A DNA stretch of 51,147 bases from Synechococcus sp. AG-679-C18. GTDB lineage: Bacteria > Cyanobacteriota > Cyanobacteriia > PCC-6307 > Cyanobiaceae. Positions 26,816 to 36,003 of this stretch are shown piece by piece. Made by a program: the position numbers and the translations under genes. Below the pieces are notes generated by a model, which saw nothing but the letters and a program-made list of their open reading frames with translations, was not told the DNA's origin and ran no database searches. Numbering within the stretch: position 1 is the first letter of the stretch; every line of letters begins with the position of its first letter. The stretch spans positions 1-51,147 of the forward strand of contig QCUL01000017.1 of assembly GCA_003210755.1 (NCBI GenBank). The letters are read 5' to 3'.

Positions 26816-28119
26816 TTCAGCTCAATTCCCGTCCGCGTCGTTGGTTTGCTTTGGCGCTTGTCAGCACATCGTTGTTGATCGGGGGATGCAGGCGTGATGC
26901 CTCTTCAGATGGAGAGCTCCAGCTCTGGACACTGCAATTGGCTCCCAAATTCAACTCGTATATGGAGACAGTGATTGATGGTTGGGACCGTGACCATCCC
27001 GATGCTCCGGTGCGTTGGACCGACTTGCCTTGGGGGTCTGTGGAGCGGAAGCTCCTTGCGGCTGTCTTTGCGCGCACGGCTCCAGATGTCGTGAATCTCA
27101 ATCCCCCATTTGCGGCGAATTTGGCAAGTAAGGGTGGCTTGACTGATCTCACACCGCTGCTCCCTCCCGATGCTGCAAACCGTTATTTGCCTTCGGTGTG
27201 GAAGGCCGCCAGTGATCCGAAGGCTGGACAGATTGCTGTGCCCTGGTACCTCACGGTGCGTCTCAGCTTGGTGAACCGAAAGCTGCTTGAACAATCAGGA
27301 TTAACCGCGCCGCCCCGTCGCTGGGAGGACGTCCCTGACTATGCCCGCCGCATTCGCAAGAGAACTGGGCGTTATGGCTTGTTCGTCACAGCAGTTCCTG
27401 ACGATTCCGCTGAATTGTTGGAGTCGATGGTTCAAATGGGTGTCACGTTGCTGGATGAGAATCAGCGCGCTGGATTCAATACACCAGAAGGTCTTGAGGC
27501 CTTTAAATTTTGGACCAATTTGTATCGGGAGGGGCTTCTTCCCAGGGAAGTCGTCAGTCAGGGACAGCGCCGGGCCATCGAGTTGTACCAAAGTGGTGAA
27601 TTGGCGTTGTTGGCCAGCGGCGCCGAATTTTTACGCAGCATCCAGACCAATGCGCCTGGAGTTGCTGCCGTGACCTCTCCGGAGCCGCCTCTTACCGGAC
27701 GCGATGGAACTGCAAATGTGGCGCTGATGACTCTGGCAGTCCCTCGCCAGAGTCAACGACCGGAAGAAGCGTTGTCTTTTGCTCTTGATCTCACCAACGG
27801 AGCGAACCAAGCGCGGTTTGCGCGTGAGGCCAGAGTCTTGCCTTCTTCCCTTGAGGCTCTGAAGACGGTGCGTGCTGAGCTCGAAGCAGAGCGACCTTCA
27901 ACGCCTCAGGAGATTCAAATTCGTGATGCCAGACTTCTCTCTGCTAAGACGCTTGAAGGAGCCAGGGTCCTTGTGCCTGCAACTCCTGGGGTGAAGCGTC
28001 TGCAAAGCATTGTCTACACCCAACTGCAGAGAGCCATGCTGGGCCAAATCAGTAGTGAGGAGGCGGTGAGCAACGCAGCCGAGCAGTGGAATCGGTACTC
28101 AGAAGCGCGATGGCCGTAA
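26812..28119 (+). CDS. Solute-binding lipoprotein (sugar ABC type)
   Basis: The 435-aa protein begins with a lipoprotein signal (RRWFALALVSTSLLIGGC, lipobox Cys near residue 25), then a family-1 extracellular solute-binding fold: LQLWTLQLAPKFNSYMET, APDVVNLNPPFAANLASKG, QIAVPWYLTVRLSLVNRKLL and ELALLASGAEFLRSIQ. Such proteins deliver sugars or glycosides to ABC permeases. The ATG overlaps the mreD stop (ATGA), so it is translationally coupled to the cell-shape genes. No permease or ATPase gene is near. A role in osmolyte or sugar uptake is the usual expectation, but the location also allows a cell-wall-related role. Confidence 0.87.
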   Translation: MIQLNSRPRRWFALALVSTSLLIGGCRRDASSDGELQLWTLQLAPKFNSYMETVIDGWDRDHPDAPVRWTDLPWGSVERKLLAAVFARTAPDVVNLNPPFAANLASKGGLTDLTPLLPPDAANRYLPSVWKAASDPKAGQIAVPWYLTVRLSLVNRKLLEQSGLTAPPRRWEDVPDYARRIRKRTGRYGLFVTAVPDDSAELLESMVQMGVTLLDENQRAGFNTPEGLEAFKFWTNLYREGLLPREVVSQGQRRAIELYQSGELALLASGAEFLRSIQTNAPGVAAVTSPEPPLTGRDGTANVALMTLAVPRQSQRPEEALSFALDLTNGANQARFAREARVLPSSLEALKTVRAELEAERPSTPQEIQIRDARLLSAKTLEGARVLVPATPGVKRLQSIVYTQLQRAMLGQISSEEAVSNAAEQWNRYSEARWP

Positions 28120-28247
28120 TTGAGCGATTTCTGATGCTTTGAATCAAAAAACATGAAAACAATCGAAAGCCTGAGCGCTTCGCGTTGTCCTTTCCGCGAG
28201 TTGTTCACGTCGGACAGTAGGGTTGCGTTACTTCACATTGTGTTGCG

Positions 28248-29021
28248 ATGCCCACAGATGGGCCTTCTACAAAAGGAACCATTCTTGTGGTCGATGACGA
28301 GCCCGCAGTCCGCCGGGTTCTCCTCATGCGTTTGCAATTAGCTGGTTACAACGTCATTTCTGCCGAGGACGGAGAAGAGGCACTGGAGGTGTTTCACAAC
28401 GAAGCGCCCGATCTCGTCGTTCTCGATGTGATGCTTCCGAAGATGGATGGATTTGCTGTTTGCAGACGCTTGCGGGCCGAGTCATGCGTGCCGATTATTT
28501 TCCTTTCCGCTTTGGAATCCATCTCAGAACGCGTGGCAGGTCTGGACCTAGGCGCTGATGATTACCTTCCAAAACCATTTAGCCCGAAGGAGCTTGAAGC
28601 CCGTATTTCCACCATCCTGCGCAGGGTTGGTTCCGGATCCGCAACTGTTGAGCCCCGGGATATTCCTAGCGGCCAAGGTGTGATGAAAGTGGGCGACCTT
28701 GTTGTCGACACCAATCGTCGTCAAGTGACTCGAGGCAGTGAACGGATCGCCTTGACGTACACAGAATTCAGTCTTCTGGAATTGTTATTTCGGGAGCCAG
28801 GTCACGTCGTTCCTCGTGCCGAAATTCTTGAGCAACTTTGGGGATACCCGCCCCGTCGTGCAGCTGATCTCCGTGTTGTTGATGTTTATGTGGCGAGGCT
28901 GCGAGGAAAGCTTGAGCCTGACCCACGCAACCCGGAACTGATCCTCACTGTGAGAGGCATTGGCTACTCGTCACAACGAATGGGCGAACCGACTGGGGCA
29001 GCTACAGCAGCAGCCGTTTAA
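28248..29021 (+). CDS. OmpR/PhoB-type response regulator
   Basis: The 257-aa protein has a receiver domain (TILVVDDEPAVRR, phospho-acceptor Asp60 in VVLDVMLPKMDG, switch Lys in LPKPFSPKELEARI) and a winged-helix DNA-binding domain (LTYTEFSLLELLFREPGHVV; LRVVDVYVARLRGKLE; LTVRGIGYSSQR). It resembles the RpaB/Ycf27 group of cyanobacterial regulators in layout, but differs at enough positions that I do not assign that name. No histidine kinase is adjacent. It lies between the mre cluster and lysS on the same strand, with its own 128-base leader. Confidence 0.9.
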   Translation: MPTDGPSTKGTILVVDDEPAVRRVLLMRLQLAGYNVISAEDGEEALEVFHNEAPDLVVLDVMLPKMDGFAVCRRLRAESCVPIIFLSALESISERVAGLDLGADDYLPKPFSPKELEARISTILRRVGSGSATVEPRDIPSGQGVMKVGDLVVDTNRRQVTRGSERIALTYTEFSLLELLFREPGHVVPRAEILEQLWGYPPRRAADLRVVDVYVARLRGKLEPDPRNPELILTVRGIGYSSQRMGEPTGAATAAAV

Positions 29022-29106
29022 TCAACTCGGTTCGCTGAACTTGGTCTGACCATTTCGCATCGGGTCCCGTCTCGGGGCAGGATGGCGCCCGATTGCTCTT
29101 CTTCTC

Positions 29107-30576
29107 TTGTCTGAACTTCGTGAGACCCGCTTGGAGAAGGCGAATGCTCTCAAAGAACAGGGGCGAGAGCCTTATGCGCTGCGTTTTGAGCTGACAAATC
29201 GGATGGCTCGCTTACAGGCCGATCATGCAGATCTGGCGAACGGAACTGAGCGCGACGTAGCGGTGTCAGTTGCTGGCCGTGTCATGACCCGAAGGGTGAT
29301 GGGAAAGCTTGCCTTCTTCACGCTGGCGGACGAGACCGGCACGATTCAATTATTCCTAGAAAAAGCAACGTTGGGAGACAGCTTTGCTCAGCTCAGCTCA
29401 CTTGTGGATGCAGGTGATCTCATCGGAGTTCATGGCATCCTTCGTCGCACCGATCGGGGTGAGCTCTCTGTGAAGGTGAGCGAATGGCAAATGCTCACCA
29501 AGTCGTTGCAGCCATTGCCTGACAAGTGGCACGGCCTCGCGGATGTGGAGACACGCTATCGCCAGCGCTATCTCGATTTGATCGTCACCCCGCAGTCGCG
29601 CGAGACCTTTCGGCGTCGAGCGATGACCGTGAGTGCGATTCGCCGTTGGTTGGATGAACGTGAATTTTTAGAGATTGAAACACCGGTGCTTCAGTCCGAA
29701 GCAGGAGGCGCTGAGGCGCGACCTTTTGTTACTCACCACAACACCCTTGATCTTCCTCTTTACCTGAGAATTGCGACAGAACTCCACCTCAAGCGTCTGG
29801 TGGTCGGTGGTTTTGAGCGGGTGTACGAGCTAGGGCGGATCTTCCGTAATGAAGGGGTAAGCACGCGCCATAACCCAGAATTCACCTCGGTTGAGGTGTA
29901 TCAGGCGTACGCCGATTACAGCGACATGATGACCCTGACCGAACAGCTGATTGCCTCGGTTTGTCAGCAGGTTTGCGGTACCACTCAAATCAGCTACCAA
30001 GGTGTGGATGTGGATCTGACTCCGCCCTGGAGGCGCGCCACGATGCATGAACTCGTGCAGGAGGCCACTGGCATTGATTTCGCCTCCTTCGAGGCCCGTG
30101 AGGCAGCTGCGGACGCCATGCGTGCGGCAGGCCTCCCAGTGCCGGAAAAGGCTGACACCGTTGGACGGCTCTTGAACGAAGCGTTTGAGCACGCCGTGGA
30201 GCCGAACCTGATCCAGCCAACCTTTGTTCTTGATTACCCCCAAGAGATTTCACCCCTAGCGCGGAAACATCGCAGTAAACCCGGACTAGTGGAACGGTTT
30301 GAATTGTTCATTGTTGGTCGAGAAACGGCCAATGCGTTCAGTGAGCTCACGGATCCTCTGGATCAAAGAGGTCGGCTGGAGCTTCAGCAGGAACGTCGTG
30401 CAGCTGGAGATATGGAAGCCAACGGCGTGGATGAGGATTTCATCCAGGCACTTGAAGTGGGGATGCCTCCCACCGGTGGGCTTGGCATCGGGATTGACCG
30501 ACTGGTCATGCTGCTCACAGACAGCCCCTCCATCCGTGATGTGATCGCCTTTCCGCTCATGCGACCCGAAGGGTGA
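29107..30576 (+). CDS. lysS: Lysyl-tRNA synthetase (class II)
   Basis: The 489-aa enzyme charges tRNA-Lys. An N-terminal OB-fold anticodon-binding domain ([21 protein letters not shown]) precedes the class II core: motif 1 around [20 protein letters not shown], motif 2 [20 protein letters not shown] and motif 3 [14 protein letters not shown]. The start is a TTG (29107) giving [20 protein letters not shown], the expected beginning of bacterial LysRS; no suitable ATG is closer. Confidence 0.97.
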   Translation: MSELRETRLEKANALKEQGREPYALRFELTNRMARLQADHADLANGTERDVAVSVAGRVMTRRVMGKLAFFTLADETGTIQLFLEKATLGDSFAQLSSLVDAGDLIGVHGILRRTDRGELSVKVSEWQMLTKSLQPLPDKWHGLADVETRYRQRYLDLIVTPQSRETFRRRAMTVSAIRRWLDEREFLEIETPVLQSEAGGAEARPFVTHHNTLDLPLYLRIATELHLKRLVVGGFERVYELGRIFRNEGVSTRHNPEFTSVEVYQAYADYSDMMTLTEQLIASVCQQVCGTTQISYQGVDVDLTPPWRRATMHELVQEATGIDFASFEAREAAADAMRAAGLPVPEKADTVGRLLNEAFEHAVEPNLIQPTFVLDYPQEISPLARKHRSKPGLVERFELFIVGRETANAFSELTDPLDQRGRLELQQERRAAGDMEANGVDEDFIQALEVGMPPTGGLGIGIDRLVMLLTDSPSIRDVIAFPLMRPEG

Positions 30577-30621
30577 CCCGTCACCATGGATAATTAACCT
30601 CAGTGGCAAGATCCAATTCCC

Positions 30622-30885
30622 ATGAGTGGTGAGCGCGTAGGTTTCCGCTTCAAGCACGCCGATGCGGTGGTCAAGCGCAATCCGCAGGGGAGGTCCCGCC
30701 GCGGATGGGTGATGGAGCCGGTGGAGCAGACCACGAGCCGAGGCACAAAGATGCCCGCCTATCGCATCCGCTGGCGCGACAGTGAGCGTCCTGAGATCGT
30801 GTTACAGCACATGCTGATCGCTGATCCAGATCCCACTCCCCCGCCTGACAATGTGAGCCTTGAGCCTCCAGCCCCGAAGGCTTGA
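30622..30885 (+). CDS. Small conserved-type basic protein
   Basis: The 87-aa product starts MSGERVGFRFKHADAVVKRN, has a basic, aromatic-rich body (GTKMPAYRIRWRDSERPEIV) and a proline-rich acidic tail. It looks coding by codon use and lies 45 bases after lysS on the same strand. I recognise no functional domain. It could be a small RNA- or DNA-associated protein, but that is only a guess from charge. Confidence 0.7.
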   Translation: MSGERVGFRFKHADAVVKRNPQGRSRRGWVMEPVEQTTSRGTKMPAYRIRWRDSERPEIVLQHMLIADPDPTPPPDNVSLEPPAPKA

Positions 30886-30901
30886 CTGCGGGCAACCTCG
30901 A

Positions 30902-31387
30902 TTAGCTGAGTCCTTTGTTGCGTCTCAGGTCTTCGAGCTCTTGCTGTGCTTCGAACAAGGCCCAATCTTCATCAAGAGTTCGCCTGGATGAAGATTGTTT
31001 TGCCTGAGTTTGGAGGCTTTTGAGCTGCTCTTCAAGCTCTCCGAATTGAAGACCAAGGGTCTCGAACTCCTCCCAGAGTTCACGACCTTGTTGCATCAGC
31101 GCAGCAACATGCTGATCCGCACGTTTCGCTAGTTCAAGAGCACCAGCAGTTCGTGCCTTATCACTGCGGTTTTGCCAAGCTTGCACCTGCTCGGCCAGCC
31201 TGAGCAATTGCTGCCGCAACTCTCTGGCTTGGAGCTGTTGTTGGCCTCGGCGGTTTTGGAGATCCCTTTGGCGATCCTGGAGATGCTGCTCGTGTAACAG
31301 CTGCTCTTGTTGAGGATTGCTTCTGAGAAAGTGCTCCAGACGTTCTTCCAGACTGCGTTCCAGGTTGTCCAGCCAGGTGGGACTCAT
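30902..31387 (-). CDS. Coiled-coil protein of the egtBD cluster
   Basis: The 161-aa protein is almost entirely helical, rich in Gln, Glu, Arg and Leu with heptad spacing (residues ~20-145), and has no membrane segment. It is the last gene of the minus-strand run egtB-egtD-small protein-this gene, overlapping the previous stop by ATGA. Proteins of this kind next to egtB/egtD in picocyanobacteria are catalogued as hercynine-metabolism-associated on the basis of neighbourhood; the biochemical role is unknown. Confidence 0.75.
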   Translation of the reverse strand: MSPTWLDNLERSLEERLEHFLRSNPQQEQLLHEQHLQDRQRDLQNRRGQQQLQARELRQQLLRLAEQVQAWQNRSDKARTAGALELAKRADQHVAALMQQGRELWEEFETLGLQFGELEEQLKSLQTQAKQSSSRRTLDEDWALFEAQQELEDLRRNKGLS

Positions 31388-31617
31388 GGGATTTGATCCG
31401 GAGCGCGAGTGATCAGTGGGGCCTCGATTTCCTGTTCAAGTGGATTGATGGCCCCTTCACGTGAACAGAGCATCAGCTGGGTGAGACGGGCGACCGTGCC
31501 TTCGCCAAGATCTTGAGCACCAAGGCGATCAAAGGCGTTGCGGTAAACCGCTTGCAGCTCTTCCATCAGTGTTTCTCGTTGCTGACGGATCGTGGCCCGT
31601 TGCTCGTCACGACTCAT
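31384..31617 (-). CDS. Small helical protein of the egtBD cluster
   Basis: The 77-aa product (MSRDEQRATIRQQRETLMEE onward) is predicted helical and charged. It lies 27 bases after egtD and its stop overlaps the start of the coiled-coil gene, so the two are coupled. It matches the pattern of the small protein catalogued as hercynine-metabolism-associated next to egtD in marine cyanobacteria. Function is unknown; a chaperone or scaffold for the pathway is speculative. Confidence 0.72.
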   Translation of the reverse strand: MSRDEQRATIRQQRETLMEELQAVYRNAFDRLGAQDLGEGTVARLTQLMLCSREGAINPLEQEIEAPLITRAPDQIP

Positions 31618-31644
31618 GTCACAGCAGGAATGAAGGGTTGGAGA

Positions 31645-32613
31645 TCAGTCTGTCGCCTCTAGTAGATGCAGCGAGAGATCTTCCTTCGGATCATGCCAGC
31701 GACGCACCCAACCCCATCCTGCCTGCTTTGCAAGCGCAATAGCATGCTCAGGACTGTATTTAAGGCTGTATTCAGTGATCAATCGTTCACCCTGACTGAA
31801 GGTCCAGGCCTCTCCTGCGATCGTGACGGTCTGCTCGCGGCTGCTGATCAATGCCATCTGCACGCGTTGTTGCTCTGCTTGCCAAACGGCCTGGTATTCA
31901 AAACCTCGGGGATCAAAATTCGCTCCTAAATCGGCATTGAGGCGTTTCAGTAAATTGCGAGCGAAGGCTGCTGAGGTTCCAGCAGCATCGTCATAAGCGG
32001 CTTCTAGACGGCTTCGGTCTTTGGGTTGGTCGAGGCCTAGTAGGAGAGGGCCACCGTTCAGCAATGTCCTGAAATGGCGGAGCAGGCTGATGGCATCCTG
32101 CTGTTCAAAATTGCCGAGCGAGCTCCCAGGAAAGAAACCGATGCGACGTTGACCCTGAAGTAAGGGATGCTCTGGTAGAGCAGTGAGTGTGCTGTGATCG
32201 CAGCAAATTCCCAGCATCGGCACTTGAGGATGACGTTGCTGTAATGCTGTTGTTGCTTGGCGAAGGTGGCCCGCACTGATGTCGAGAGCTATATAGGCAG
32301 ACGGGCGAGCGGCTTCCAGAAGAGGCCCCACTTTTTGGGCGCTGCCTGCACCGAATTCAATGATCACGCCTTCACCGATGGCATTCGCAACCTCAGGGGC
32401 TGATGACTGAATGAGGGCAATTTCGGTGCGAGTGAGGCTGTACTCCGGTTGCTGACAGATGCGATCGAACAAGCGTGATCCTTCTGCGTCGTAGAGAAAC
32501 CAGGCAGGGAGTTGGCGAGGGCATCGACTGAGCCCAATCCTGACCAGCTGTTTCATATCCGCCGCTTGCGGATGGAGGTCGATCAGTTCGATCTGCTTGG
32601 AGGTCGTTGTCAT
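31645..32613 (-). CDS. egtD: L-histidine N-alpha-methyltransferase EgtD
   Basis: EgtD uses three SAM molecules to trimethylate histidine to hercynine, the first step of ergothioneine synthesis. The 322-aa protein shows the family N-terminus PRQLPAWFLYDAEGSRLFD, the ICQQPEYSLTRTEIAL helix, the SAM-binding IIEFGAGSAQKVGPLLEA, and FFPGSSLGNFEQQDAISLL. The ATG overlaps the egtB stop by four bases (ATGA), so the two steps are coupled. Confidence 0.95.
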   Translation of the reverse strand: MTTTSKQIELIDLHPQAADMKQLVRIGLSRCPRQLPAWFLYDAEGSRLFDRICQQPEYSLTRTEIALIQSSAPEVANAIGEGVIIEFGAGSAQKVGPLLEAARPSAYIALDISAGHLRQATTALQQRHPQVPMLGICCDHSTLTALPEHPLLQGQRRIGFFPGSSLGNFEQQDAISLLRHFRTLLNGGPLLLGLDQPKDRSRLEAAYDDAAGTSAAFARNLLKRLNADLGANFDPRGFEYQAVWQAEQQRVQMALISSREQTVTIAGEAWTFSQGERLITEYSLKYSPEHAIALAKQAGWGWVRRWHDPKEDLSLHLLEATD

Positions 32614-33854
32614 CGGGCCAGTCGTAAGCCAGCCGCCATCCAGCGGCTGGAGGGAGAGAAAAAATTGCGGTAGGTGTTACTGGCATGTCCATAGGGCGTG
32701 AGCTGGCTGCTGCCTCGCAACACAAACTGGGATGTCATGAATTTGCCGTTGTATTCGCCAACGGCACCTTTGGCCGCCTGAAATCCTGGATAAGGGCGGT
32801 ATGGACTTGCCGTCCATTGCCACAGCTCAGCGTGGCTTTGCTTGAGCTGTATTCCATGCTCTTGTGCCGCCAGTTCCCACTCTGCTTCCGTTGGTAGATG
32901 GGCTCCTGCCCAACGCGCGTAAGCGTCGGCTTCAAACCAGCTGAGATGGCGGACTGGGCGATGGTCATCCAGGGGACAACGGCCGGCCAGGGTGAATTCC
33001 CAGTCCCAGGTTTTTTGATGTGGCTGATTCTGATCTGGCAGCGCTTGCCGCCAGTACCGCGGCGCCTGCCACTGACGCTCTGAGCGGATCACCCAGCCTT
33101 CACTCATCCAGAGTTCGGGTCGTTCATATCCCCCGTCCTCGATGAAAGCTCTGTAGTCGCCATTGCTCACTAAGCGATCTGCCAGGGCATAGGGCTCCAG
33201 CCAGACGCGATGACGCGGCTCCTCATTGTCGAAATGGAAGCCATGATTTTTGTTGGTGTTGTCAACCCCGATTTCGACAAGCCCGCCCGCGCAGTTCAAC
33301 CAGATCGGAGCCGCCCCGTCTTTGGAACAACAATTTGGTTCTTGCCAATTGGCTCTGTAGGCAGGCTCCAGGGGCTGACGACTAAAACCATCCAACAAGT
33401 CCATCAGCATCAACTCTTGATGCTGTTGCTCATGCTGGAGGCCTAGTTCCACCAGATCCATCCAGGGAGCTTGATGGCTGCGTTTGAGCAGATCTTCAAG
33501 GGCCTGGTTGACCTTGTGTCGCCAGGCGATCACCTCTGCCATCGGTGGCCTGCTGAGCAAGCCCCTTTGAGGTCTGGGTTGCCGAGGGCCAACAGCCTCG
33601 TAATAGGAATTGAAGAGATAGTTCCATCGTGGATCTGCCCCCTCGTAACCAGGACAATGGGGAATCAGAACGAAGGTTTCAAAAAACCAGGTGGTGTGGG
33701 CGAGATGCCACTTGGGCGGACTCGCATCAGCCATGCCCTGAAGGCATAAATCTTCGGCCTCAAGTGGCTCAATGAGGGCTTCGCTGGTTCGGCGCACGTC
33801 CATCAGCCGGCTTAGGAGCGTGCCGGAATTCATGGGGGAGTTGAAGCACTGCAC
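32610..33854 (-). CDS. egtB: Ergothioneine-type sulfoxide synthase EgtB
   Basis: EgtB is a non-heme iron enzyme that joins hercynine to a thiol (gamma-glutamylcysteine or cysteine) using oxygen. The 414-aa protein has an N-terminal DinB-like bundle with the iron ligands HLAHTTWFFE and LQHEQQHQELMLMD, then a formylglycine-enzyme-like domain (DNEEPRHRVWLEPYALADRL; HLPTEAEWELAAQ; FVLRGSS). The first start is a GTG at 33854; an ATG at codon 8 is also possible. It heads a four-gene operon. Which thiol is used, and whether egtC/egtE lie elsewhere, cannot be told here. Confidence 0.93.
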   Translation of the reverse strand: MQCFNSPMNSGTLLSRLMDVRRTSEALIEPLEAEDLCLQGMADASPPKWHLAHTTWFFETFVLIPHCPGYEGADPRWNYLFNSYYEAVGPRQPRPQRGLLSRPPMAEVIAWRHKVNQALEDLLKRSHQAPWMDLVELGLQHEQQHQELMLMDLLDGFSRQPLEPAYRANWQEPNCCSKDGAAPIWLNCAGGLVEIGVDNTNKNHGFHFDNEEPRHRVWLEPYALADRLVSNGDYRAFIEDGGYERPELWMSEGWVIRSERQWQAPRYWRQALPDQNQPHQKTWDWEFTLAGRCPLDDHRPVRHLSWFEADAYARWAGAHLPTEAEWELAAQEHGIQLKQSHAELWQWTASPYRPYPGFQAAKGAVGEYNGKFMTSQFVLRGSSQLTPYGHASNTYRNFFSPSSRWMAAGLRLAR

Positions 33855-33930
33855 GTGACCTTAGTGAGATCACGCTGCCGGTGCTTTCATACAAGTCCCA
33901 CTACCATCAGCCCATCTAGGCCATGTCGTT

Positions 33931-35994
33931 GTGATCGGCACGCTGCTGGCTGAGCGCTATCGCTTGGATCAATGTCTGACTTCAGACGAGTCATCCCCTC
34001 AGGGAAAACTTTGGCGCGGAACAGATGTGTTGGCCGCAGATGTGCCAGTGGCATTGCGACAACTTCAAGATCCTGAGGCAAAAGCCCGATTTCGTCAGCT
34101 TTGGCCGGAGATGCAATCGGTTCTCCATCCGCTGATTCCACGATTTGGAGGACTGCTGGAGGAGTTGGATTCTCTTTGGTTGGTCAGAGAATGGCAGGAG
34201 GGATCCTGTTTTGGTCAAATTCAGCAGCAGCGGCGCGAACGTCAGCTTGTGTTTGGTAGTGGCGAAGTGCTGCTGCTGTTGCGTCAGCTTCTTCCGGTTT
34301 TGAGCGTTCTCCATGCCAAGGGACTGGTGCATGGCGATGTCAACCCAAGCAATCTTCTTCGTCGAGATCAGGATGGATTGCCGGTCTTATTGGATTTTGG
34401 TTTTCTTCAACGCCTAGGGGAAAAGCCGCTGTTGGGAGCGACGGCGGTCTATGCCCCTAGAGGGCAAGGCCGCGGAGAGAGGGCTGCCCCGTGGATGGAT
34501 GTGCATGCCTTAGGTGTGACCGCCTTGACCTTGCTGACCGGTCGTCCCCCAGAGGCGATGCTTGTACCGGATGCCAGCGAATTCCAATGTCCCTCTGACC
34601 TTGAGCTTCATGAAGCCTTTCAAGATGTTTTGGAACGCATGCTCAGTGAGGATCCTGGTCACCGTTTCGACCAGGCCGCTGAGGTTCTTCAGGCTCTGAA
34701 AAGGGTTCCAATGCCTGAATCAACAGGGCCCATGCCCAGCTCCGATAGGACCGTGGTGCTCGCACCTGTTGGGCTGGTCTCTCCTGAACGTCCTGCCGTT
34801 GATTCGCAGGTTGTGGCTTCCGCTTCGCCGGAGCTTCGCCGCCGTCAGCGAGCTGAAAAGCGAGAAGAGGCGGCGGAAGGGCGCCTGTGGCCCGTTGTGC
34901 TTGCTCTGTTGTTGTCAGCTGTGGTTGGCACAGTGGTTGGTTGGTTTTTGCTGAGTCGAGGCAATGCTCCGGTCGGAGTGCCCTCCACCGAGCGAGATCT
35001 GGTCGGCCGATCTCCTACAGCCAGTCTTCCTCCGGCAGAGGTGGATCAGCGTCAGCAACTGCTGAGTCGCCTTCGGGCTCTCCAGGTGGATCGCAGCTGG
35101 TTCCTGCAGCTTGTGGATGCCAGCTTGTTAGCCCGCTTCCCTGAACGCAGCGGTCGATTGCCCAGTGACTCCCTCGAGGATGCTCCCCTACGGAAGGTTT
35201 GGAACGAGTTGGCTGACGAGTGGCTAGCAAGGGTTGAGCAGCTGCCTCCAGCTTTGCGCAGCCGATTGGGGCAGCTGGACCCCAAGGATTGGCAGACACA
35301 GCGTCAAGCACTCGTGGCTCAAGGTGTCAATAAAAGGGTGGTTGAGCAGCTTGTTTCTGTGGCTGCGAAAACCTTGTTGCCTGGGGTGGCTATCGGCACG
35401 AAACCACCTGAACCGTTCCGCCAACTCTGGTTCGCTGCTGCCTTGCGCAGCCTTGAAGAGGTTCAGATCGAAAAGGTGAAGGCAGGGGTTGAAATGGCCA
35501 CCGTGCTTTCAAGCCGGGTTCCAGCTGATAGTGCCCGTTTGATTTCTATTCAGGTTCCGCCAGGTCGTCGGCTGGTGCTCGGGATTAACGGCACGCCATT
35601 GATGCAGATGACCGTTTATGCAGCAGACGGTTCAGTAGCCGCCGAACGTGGTCCGTTGAGGGTGGTCACTCTTCAGCCTGAAGTGGGTTCGCCCGTCCAG
35701 GTGCTCGTCACCAATGAAGGCGTGTCCTCCGGGCTCCTGACCCTGTCCTGTAGGGCCGATCGTCCAATGCCGAAGCCCTTGCCGAAAATTGATCCAAATC
35801 CGATTGCAGATCCTGCAACTGGAGCTCGAGGTCCGGTGGAGGCATTGCCGGAGCCTCCAGGCCCGAGGCCAGCGGGCGTTCAGGAGGAAGCTCTTGAGCC
35901 AGAAATTGAGCCACAAGTTGAGCGAGAGGCTGATCGAGGACTAGACGAGAAAATCAATGATTCGATCATTGAAAACAGTCCTGAGGGGCGATAG
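33931..35994 (+). CDS. Membrane-anchored Ser/Thr kinase-like protein, degenerate active site
   Basis: The 687-aa product has an N-terminal kinase-like domain (residues ~1-265), a linker, one membrane segment (~319-343, VVLALLLSAVVGTVVGWFLL) and a ~340-residue C-terminal region probably outside the cytoplasm, ending in an acidic, Pro-rich tail. Catalytic-loop Asp (HGDVNPSNLL) and DFG (LLDFGF) are present. However, the Gly-rich loop is missing and the usual VAIK Lys is Arg in VPVALRQL. It may be a pseudokinase or an atypical kinase acting as an envelope sensor. The GTG start at 33931 gives the normal TLLAERYRL beginning. It is divergent from egtB. Confidence 0.82.
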   Translation: MIGTLLAERYRLDQCLTSDESSPQGKLWRGTDVLAADVPVALRQLQDPEAKARFRQLWPEMQSVLHPLIPRFGGLLEELDSLWLVREWQEGSCFGQIQQQRRERQLVFGSGEVLLLLRQLLPVLSVLHAKGLVHGDVNPSNLLRRDQDGLPVLLDFGFLQRLGEKPLLGATAVYAPRGQGRGERAAPWMDVHALGVTALTLLTGRPPEAMLVPDASEFQCPSDLELHEAFQDVLERMLSEDPGHRFDQAAEVLQALKRVPMPESTGPMPSSDRTVVLAPVGLVSPERPAVDSQVVASASPELRRRQRAEKREEAAEGRLWPVVLALLLSAVVGTVVGWFLLSRGNAPVGVPSTERDLVGRSPTASLPPAEVDQRQQLLSRLRALQVDRSWFLQLVDASLLARFPERSGRLPSDSLEDAPLRKVWNELADEWLARVEQLPPALRSRLGQLDPKDWQTQRQALVAQGVNKRVVEQLVSVAAKTLLPGVAIGTKPPEPFRQLWFAAALRSLEEVQIEKVKAGVEMATVLSSRVPADSARLISIQVPPGRRLVLGINGTPLMQMTVYAADGSVAAERGPLRVVTLQPEVGSPVQVLVTNEGVSSGLLTLSCRADRPMPKPLPKIDPNPIADPATGARGPVEALPEPPGPRPAGVQEEALEPEIEPQVEREADRGLDEKINDSIIENSPEGR

Positions 35995-36003
35995 CTGGTC
36001 CTC

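Noticed and set aside
28248-29021. Assignment of the response regulator as RpaB or RpaA
   Set aside because: The overall layout is close to RpaB, but many positions differ from the RpaB sequence as I remember it and the RpaA C-terminus does not match; the name was withheld.
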